A stretch of DNA of 64,000 bases, from the NCBI RefSeq assembly GCF_963678635.1, contig NC_087071.1, forward strand, positions 39,318,797-39,382,796, read 5' to 3'. Below the pieces are notes generated by a model. It did no database searches and was not told the origin of the DNA. It saw only the letters and a list, made by a program, of their open reading frames with translations. The translations under genes were made by a program, and so were the position numbers. The stretch is from Symsagittifera roscoffensis (Eukaryota > Xenacoelomorpha > Acoela > Convolutidae). Shown here piece after piece: positions 58,103 through 64,000 of this stretch. How positions within the stretch are numbered: position 1 is the stretch's first letter; each line of letters opens with the position of its first letter.

Positions 58103-59000
58103 CTGAAACAATATTCGCATTTGTTACAGAAAAAGAGAAACTCTGAAAAAAATCATTTAATCAGAACGTGCATTTTATCGAAAATATAGCGAAAACATGA
58201 GATTGAAACATTACAAGAAATGGATTGTTTTGTTCTTTCTTTCAGATTTCGAGTTTGATTTTAAGTAAGCTCAAGCTTTGAAACATTTTTTCGGACATTA
58301 TTGACTAACATATTGAATCATAGGCAGCCTGCGGGTCAGGAATGTATTAGCACTTATTTTAAAGCAAGGCAAAATCATTTTTTGTATTTTGTTTTGAGAG
58401 AGCTAGAAAATTCAATTTGGTCTACTTAAAATTTAGCAATATTGCTCTTTATGTGTTTTTGACGCTCACAGCAACAACCTGTCTAAAATCATCAGCGCCA
58501 AAAACTGGGAAATGTGAACAAATAAGTTTAAGACTCGACTGCGAGAATCCTTGAAACTAAAAATATGGAAAAAACATTTGGCTTTAAAATGACAAAGCGC
58601 TATGGGAATTGCAAAACACTGCAAAAATTCAGATTTTCAGAAAACCAGAAATCTTTAATTTGAAAACAAACAGCGTCAAAAAAATTGAGCACTTTATTAC
58701 TTAAATTTTGGAAAACCGTTAGGTTACTCCAAAACGATAACGTAAGATGGATTCGATTACAAGGGAATTTTTGTAAACTTATGTCAAAAAGTAGACAAAT
58801 TTTCTTTCACACTCGCCGAGAAGTAGACGTAAACTATTTTAACCAATCAGAATCGAGAACAGAAAGCATACTTGGAAAATTAAAAATTAAAAATTATATT
58901 TTTGCTAAGTTTGTTTTCTTTTCTCAACTCTTATTGGTTATTGTTTTATTTGTCTACTTTATGACGTCTATACTTAAAAGACTTGGCTACTTTTTGTTAC
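58103..59000 (-). other. Receptor intron
   Basis: About 900 bases, AT-rich. A plus-strand frame at 58,685-59,026 overlaps the exon boundary and is not credible as a gene. Confidence 0.75.
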
Positions 59001-59225
59001 GTAATCCTTTTTTGTACCCACAGTAAAGATAGAAGATGTCGTTGTGAGTAATCATAGGTATGAACTCCAATTCACACACGTGACTATCGAACGGGAAGTA
59101 GGTGACATCAAAGTGACATGTGTTCACAGCTGAAATGACCGTCGACTTGGCTATGACGTAACCAGAAGACCAGATGGCTTGTTTGTCGTAGCCGTCGAAG
59201 TAAATCTGAACTGCACTTTGGATAG
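59001..59225 (-). CDS. Cys-loop receptor exon: Cys-loop
   Basis: Enters after TTTTAG. VQIYFDGYDKQAIWSSGYVI is followed by AKSTVISAVNTC and the signature loop CHFDVTYFPFDSHVC. That loop has two cysteines 13 residues apart and the FPFD core that couples ligand binding to the pore. After the loop comes ELEFIPMITHNDIFYLYCG, where nAChRs normally have a Trp (loop B, GSWTYDG); none is present. The donor is placed at TTAC|GTAAC because that phase fits the next exon. A GTACAA site at about 59,014 would not. Confidence 0.93.
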
Positions 59226-60087
59226 CTAAAATACAAAAAAAACGTTATCTGTAACTATACCCCCCTCCTTCGCAAAAGGGGGGTTTCTTTTCTAGGTACA
59301 AAATTCACAGATGCTTGACCGTTGATTTTTGTTCATTGTAAATTCGTTACAAGCTACCAAAGGGAGAGAAGAGTGAAAGAGATCCAACAAAAGATCTCTG
59401 AAACTTCGAAAACTTTTGCAAGCAAGAGTTTCTCGGTCTCTCAGTCTTAGGGTTGGCCGACCAAGGCACACCGATATCCCTAATTGTTGCCTAAGGCTGA
59501 CACATTTTTGCCCCGACCCGAAAAAAAGAGAAAACAACCCAGATTGACCTCCATGCACCAAAATTGATTCGGGCTTACTTCGCTGCGATATTTCTTTCTG
59601 TTTCAGGCCATGATTTTGATCAGAAAAATAACTTGATAAATTTCTTCGATATTTGCTCTAATTTGTCTTTTAATCAGTGCTGAAAGTCGTAGGTCTGAAT
59701 CAGCGCTGAATCATTTCTAAAACGGCAACCTTTTCGTAGAATTAGCCTGAAGTATCTATGCTAAATTAGTGCTGCAACTTATAAAAATGTTAATCGCGGT
59801 TTCATACCCTGATCAGTGGCCGCTTATCCATGACTAGGACAAAAAATTAGATGAAAATCGGAATTAGTGCTGAATAAACTCTGAATTAGCGCTGAAAGTC
59901 TCAGCTCTGAAAAAAATGCAGAACCATCTCTGAAAGAGCAAAGAGTTTCGGAGTTAGCTCTTAATTATCTCTGAATCAGCATTAACTTGGAAAACCATCG
60001 TTACACTGATCTATGATTAAATGCTGCACTATAGATAAAACTTCTATCGCTGTTTCAGGCCCTGATCAGTGGCCAATTATCCAAGAC
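59226..60087 (-). other. Receptor intron or missing-exon interval
   Basis: The exon carrying loop A (WxPD region) should lie between the Cys-loop exon and the putative loop D exon, but I could not find it. The stretch holds degenerate repeats of (AAT)CAGCGCTGAA type (about 59,640-60,000) and two copies, 250 bases apart, of CCCTGATCAGTGGCC. Confidence 0.5.
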
Positions 60088-60178
60088 CAGTACATTTGGA
60101 GTTCTGATTCAAAGTATATTGCTTCATCAGGGCTGACTATCCCTACGAGGTCAACACGGGCTGCTCCATGGTAGAATG
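60088..60178 (-). CDS. Possible Cys-loop receptor exon: loop D strand
   Basis: Follows a CCTGTTTCAG acceptor. It encodes ARVDLVGIVSPDEAIYFESE, then LQMYW. The order DE, about 12 residues, then an aromatic pair fits the VDEKNQ...WLRQ.W strand that precedes loop D in nAChR subunits, at the right distance upstream of the Cys-loop exon. The donor could be at 60,088 (GTCTTG) or 60,094 (GTACTG). The sequence just past it is repeated at 59,810, consistent with intron. Signal peptide and first exons were not found. Confidence 0.45.
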
Positions 60179-63100
60179 CTGAAACAGGGAGGACTTTCCG
60201 TATTAATTCCGTAGAATTTGACAACAATATCTGCTAGCGATTCAAATCTTTTGCCTAGGATACTTACAAAATGATTTTTCTCGGACAGACATATGGTATG
60301 GCAATCGTATGATTCAATCATACATTTAGCAATTGAATGACTAACTAATTTTTGGCATGCACAAATATAAGCTGAAACACAGTTCAGAATCAGTTATACA
60401 CAGAAAAAATGACGAAGCATTGTTTGATGTCCAGCCAGACATTTTACAAATTTTTTGTTCTTTAACTGTAAAATGTTAGTCATCTAAAACCAATATTTCA
60501 ATTTTGTCGAATTATACCCGATTTGCCAGGAAAAAATATTGCGCAACCATACACATTGATTCATGCTATGTATGAAAAATGACCAACCATGGAGAGAGCA
60601 TTCGTTTGTTTAGCAAACACTCAAAATTGATTTTTGTTTAACTAAATTAGAATTAAAACAATTTATCATCATTATGCAAGCTGCTCGTAAGATATGAAAA
60701 CTTCTCATCATGTTAATCATACGTCACAACATATATTGAGTTATGTATGCAAGAGAATTTTCATGGCAAATTCCTGAAAAACGTGAAAACAGTGTTGAAA
60801 TGACGAAAAAAATCAGAACACTTATCTTTAGTACACGTTACGCTTTTATTATTTCACCGTGCAAATTATTTCACCGAGATTTTTTTTCACCGTGCAAATC
60901 ACACGTGGCAGCATATAAAGTGCATTGTATGAAAACTACTTTCCCATAGGAAATCCCCGTTACTTAAAATAAAACACACAAGCAAAACAAAGTAAACTCT
61001 GATGCAAAATCACAGATTTTTCATGTGCTGTTGGCAAATATGATGCTGCTTGCAAGTGATTGTAACTTCAAGGGAGACTTAAAAATTTTAAAAATGTATA
61101 CAAGCAATTTTTTGCTACAGTGTTTTCTGCTCAAAGAATGTCGGCATTTTTTGCAAACTAATCTACTGATTTTTAAAAAGGGAAATTTTTGGAAAGACGT
61201 CCAACTCCCCTGTGGTCTTGAATAATCCTCTAGCTTCAAGTATTCAATTGTTTTGAGGGTGGGGGGGGGGGGGCTTGCCAAAAAAATACGGATTGTATGG
61301 TCAAAACCTTCTTAAAAGTGCAAAGCAATGTGCATATGCTAAAATTTAGTTGAGCTTTTCAATTAGGAAAATGTTAAAATTGGTAAAAATGTGATCGTTT
61401 TCTAGTTTCGAAAGTAGAACAAAATTTCAGATTTCCCTGAGCAAGAAAAATTTTTATCTAATGGGTATCAAAACAACACCAATCACAAATTGTTCGTGAA
61501 AATCCAAAAGCTCTAATTGCATAAGTTTTTTCTTTAAACTCGAGCGTTGAAATTGGTTTAAAAATATTTCAGTTTTTGTCTGTTTTCTTGCGTTTATAAC
61601 TTCTTGCAACTGTCATTTATGTTTTATAGCGTGTATTTTTACGCTTCGCTTTGGTTGTATCGCAAGAGATGCGGAGCTCCGCTTTGCATCTGTGTTGGAT
61701 TTTTTTCTTAATCTTCATGTTGTGCTTGTTTTAATAATGTTTCGTGTTTCACAAGAAATGATTCGAGAATATATGAAATGCTTAAGACGTTTTGCTTAAG
61801 ACGGTTATATGAAAAGGTTTTTCAACGTTCATTAGTTATGCCGGCGTCATCGAGTACAGTTTTCTTCCTTATCGGGTAAACTATTCTACATCGGAATCGG
61901 ATAATTGTTCGGTTGGCTTGAGAACTGCAAATTCTCTCTGAATGCGTAAAAATATTTTTACTACAAACGTCTTTGAAGCCCACGAGAATATTGATTAAAT
62001 TTGATTTCTCAGTTTCTATTTAGGGTTACATGGTAACCAAATATAACGCCATAAATGTTTTCCTGATAATCATACGTCGCCTCACACATATTTCGATAGC
62101 AATCATATGTTGTCTAACATGAAGTCCTCCAGTCATAAGTTGCTTCTTGAACATAAAACTACTCCGGCAAGTTTTCATGGCTTGCATGGAACCATGCATA
62201 GTGCGACGTATACTTGCACATTTTGGTCAACCCGGGTAGTCATAGAGTTCTTAATTTTTTAAAAGCGAATGAGCCATGTTGGGGAATTCTGTACGGGCCT
62301 TACTCGAAGACCAAGCCAGCACCTGTTGTCTTTAAAGAGCTGAACAGCTTGATGTTTATTTTGTTTTTGTAAAATAAAATTCACTTAGGGAAAATTAGTT
62401 TCTTTTCAATGTAAAAAAGAAACCATGAAAAGCTCACATAAATTGAAGCTAAATTAATGTAAAAACAGCTTCAAAATGCTCAAAACAGGTCGATAATTTG
62501 ATCGGATAACAATTTTTTTTTCATAGTTTGAAGTGCTGACCAGGAAAAAAGATAAAATTATTTCTATTTTGAAAAAACAGAAAACGTTGTACTATCTTTT
62601 TATGAACGTGCCTAATATCTTGCCTTGGTTTATTAGTGTATTTTAAAGTTCATTGCTCACTACAGATCAAACGATTACCATACGAACGCTTTGATAGCAA
62701 GGTTGGGTAAATGATAATTCCCTGGAACTGATAAACCTTACATCATTCCCAGGGAACTTCAAAATTGCTTTGAATATCCGTTAGATTTATTTAGTTCCTT
62801 ATGGCATATTAGAATTTAATGATTATTTCAGATAGACATTGATAGTAGTTGAAAGTATGCTATCGAGCATACCAAACGGGTTATAAAGACCATTTAGATC
62901 TAGAGGGACCAATTAGATTTGGTGAATACATTTAGAGAACTAGAAACAATGGCTCAAAAACGAGCATTCAAAGAGAAACTTTTTGATGCACTTGGTTGCC
63001 TGTGATATAAAACTCGTTAAGAGATTTGTATTTTTTTTTCATGCCGAATCAGAAAAAATTTTTAGGGTTTTTGGACAAAAACTCAATTTTTACAAAACGA

Positions 63101-63179
63101 TTATGCGAAAACAATGAACTAACAAGTATACCCGCATTGGAGTTCCATGATTAAAAATCAATTATAATTGAGTTTTGTT

Positions 63180-63315
63180 GTCAGTGTCGACAAAAGTGAA
63201 AACAAATTGATTATTATCAATTAAAATGGATTAAAATATTACTATTTTTCGAGGCAACAAAATCCTTTTTTCATCCATTATAATCGATTTTTTTTTCACT
63301 TTTGTGGATACTGAC
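63180..63315. repeat. Small fold-back element with 23-bp inverted ends
   Basis: GTCAGTGTCGACAAAAGTGA (from 63,180) is complementary with two mismatches to the arm at 63,293-63,315 (CACTTTTGTGGATACTGAC). The interior is built of ATCGATT/AATGGATTA-like units, related to 51,090-51,215. Looks like a MITE. Confidence 0.8.
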
Positions 63316-63534
63316 AAGGAAAATAAAATATAATCGATTTTTTCCCACCTTAATGAGACGCGAATTTCAACACACATAAAGTCTTTTCTACTTATTAAAC
63401 TAAAGTTGGTTACGTTGGTTACCTTTTGTTCAATTGATTTTTTTCTGCCTACCTATGATATATTTTTTATGTTACTCAAAAACTGAATTTTTTTCCTTTC
63501 AACAATTTTGTTAAATTACCAGAAAACTTTGAGG

Positions 63535-63810
63535 GGTGGGGGGTAAAGTTGGAGGTGGACTAATCCCCCTTCCAATACCTCTCTAGCGTTTTTCCGTTTA
63601 CAAAACCAAGGTGGCGGGGGCGGGGGGTTGTGTTCATGTGTGTGTGTGTGTGGGGGGGGGTTGTGTTCAGGTGGGGCTGTTCAGGTGGTAGGGGGGGGGG
63701 CTCAGTGGGTCGGCGGGTGGAGGGTTCAGTAGTGGGGGAGGGGAGGGGAGCAAAGGGGGAAACGTAAGGGGGATTGAATGGGAGCAAAGGGGCAAACGTT
63801 AGGGGTGGGG
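63535..63810 (+). repeat. G-rich tract with G-quadruplex potential
   Basis: Many runs of 4-10 G on the plus strand mixed with GTGTGT and GGTTGTGTTCAGGTGGGG repeats. Frames read here are low-complexity artefacts. Confidence 0.85.
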
Positions 63811-64000
63811 GAGAAGCTTAACGGAATCTTTTTGCAATTTGAGTTTAAGTTTAGAAATGGATTAGGCCGTACACTCGGTTTACAAAATTTCCGCATTTAT
63901 TACTTGATAAGTGCAGAAACTCTTGCAAAATTTTGCACGACACGCGAAACAAAAATAACGCGGAAAAAAAACCATTTTATTGTGATTTCCTACTAATTAT

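Larger units (their letters stand above)
60179..64000. other. 5' flank of receptor gene, non-coding
   Basis: No convincing exon. Holds a poly-G run (61,259-61,273), a small fold-back (63,180-63,315), and a G-rich region (63,535-63,810). The receptor's missing 5' exons may lie beyond the window. Confidence 0.4.

Noticed and set aside
59292-59561. Minus-strand 89-codon frame near the receptor Cys-loop exon
   Set aside because: No Cys-loop receptor motif; it does not contain loop A and lies in intron-like repeat sequence.
1-64000. CRISPR arrays, bacterial operons or ribosomal RNA genes
   Set aside because: None seen; the direct repeats present are minisatellites or transposon-derived and the genes have spliceosomal introns.

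Overview
The window is AT-rich DNA from an animal, most likely an invertebrate. Three things support this: a multi-exon Cys-loop receptor gene of nicotinic acetylcholine receptor (nAChR) type with GT-AG introns, animal-type Ty3/gypsy retroelements, and repeat-dense non-coding DNA. I cannot name the species. A run of exactly 200 N at 38,801-39,000 marks a scaffold join.

Region 1 (1-10,379, minus strand) is a nearly complete LTR retrotransposon cut by the left window edge. In transcription order it has an LTR (TG...CA, about 760 bp), a leader, a small extra reading frame (ORF0), gag, a CCHC nucleocapsid region, then protease, reverse transcriptase, RNase H, integrase and a GPY/F tail. The catalytic residues are present, but the frame is broken at four places, each at a homopolymer run.

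Region 2 (about 11,900-39,000) is a patchwork of duplications. A duplicon of about 6 kb occurs twice (18,541-24,511 and 28,947-35,294). Each copy is flanked by LTR-element pieces pointing outward: minus on the left, plus on the right. Each duplicon carries two minus-strand copies of the first exon of an unusual gene encoding a NERD-like nuclease fold joined to a P-loop of superfamily 1 (SF1) helicase type. The DExx-box exon and the exon with helicase motifs IV-VI occur once, at 11,987-13,559. They are phase-compatible with the first-exon donors, so the parts may form one gene of about 11 kb whose large intron holds a decayed GC-rich gypsy element and LTR debris. The first exon contains a 30-bp in-frame minisatellite with 14, 3, 3 and 2 units in the four copies.

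Region 3 (39,001-52,942) has no gene I can support. It holds copies of a repeat family of about 530 bp, a 158-bp fold-back, and possible LTR-element remnants.

Region 4 (52,943-60,178, minus strand) is the Cys-loop receptor gene. Five exons are well supported and an upstream one is possible. Together they cover the Cys-loop, loop C region, M1, M2, M3 and M4. The subunit is divergent: it keeps the cation-type GEK and the 9' Leu in M2 but lacks the loop B Trp and the vicinal cysteines of loop C. One intron carries an inverted pair of the 530-bp repeats. Region 5 (60,179-64,000) is non-coding, with a small fold-back element and strongly G-rich tracts near the right end.
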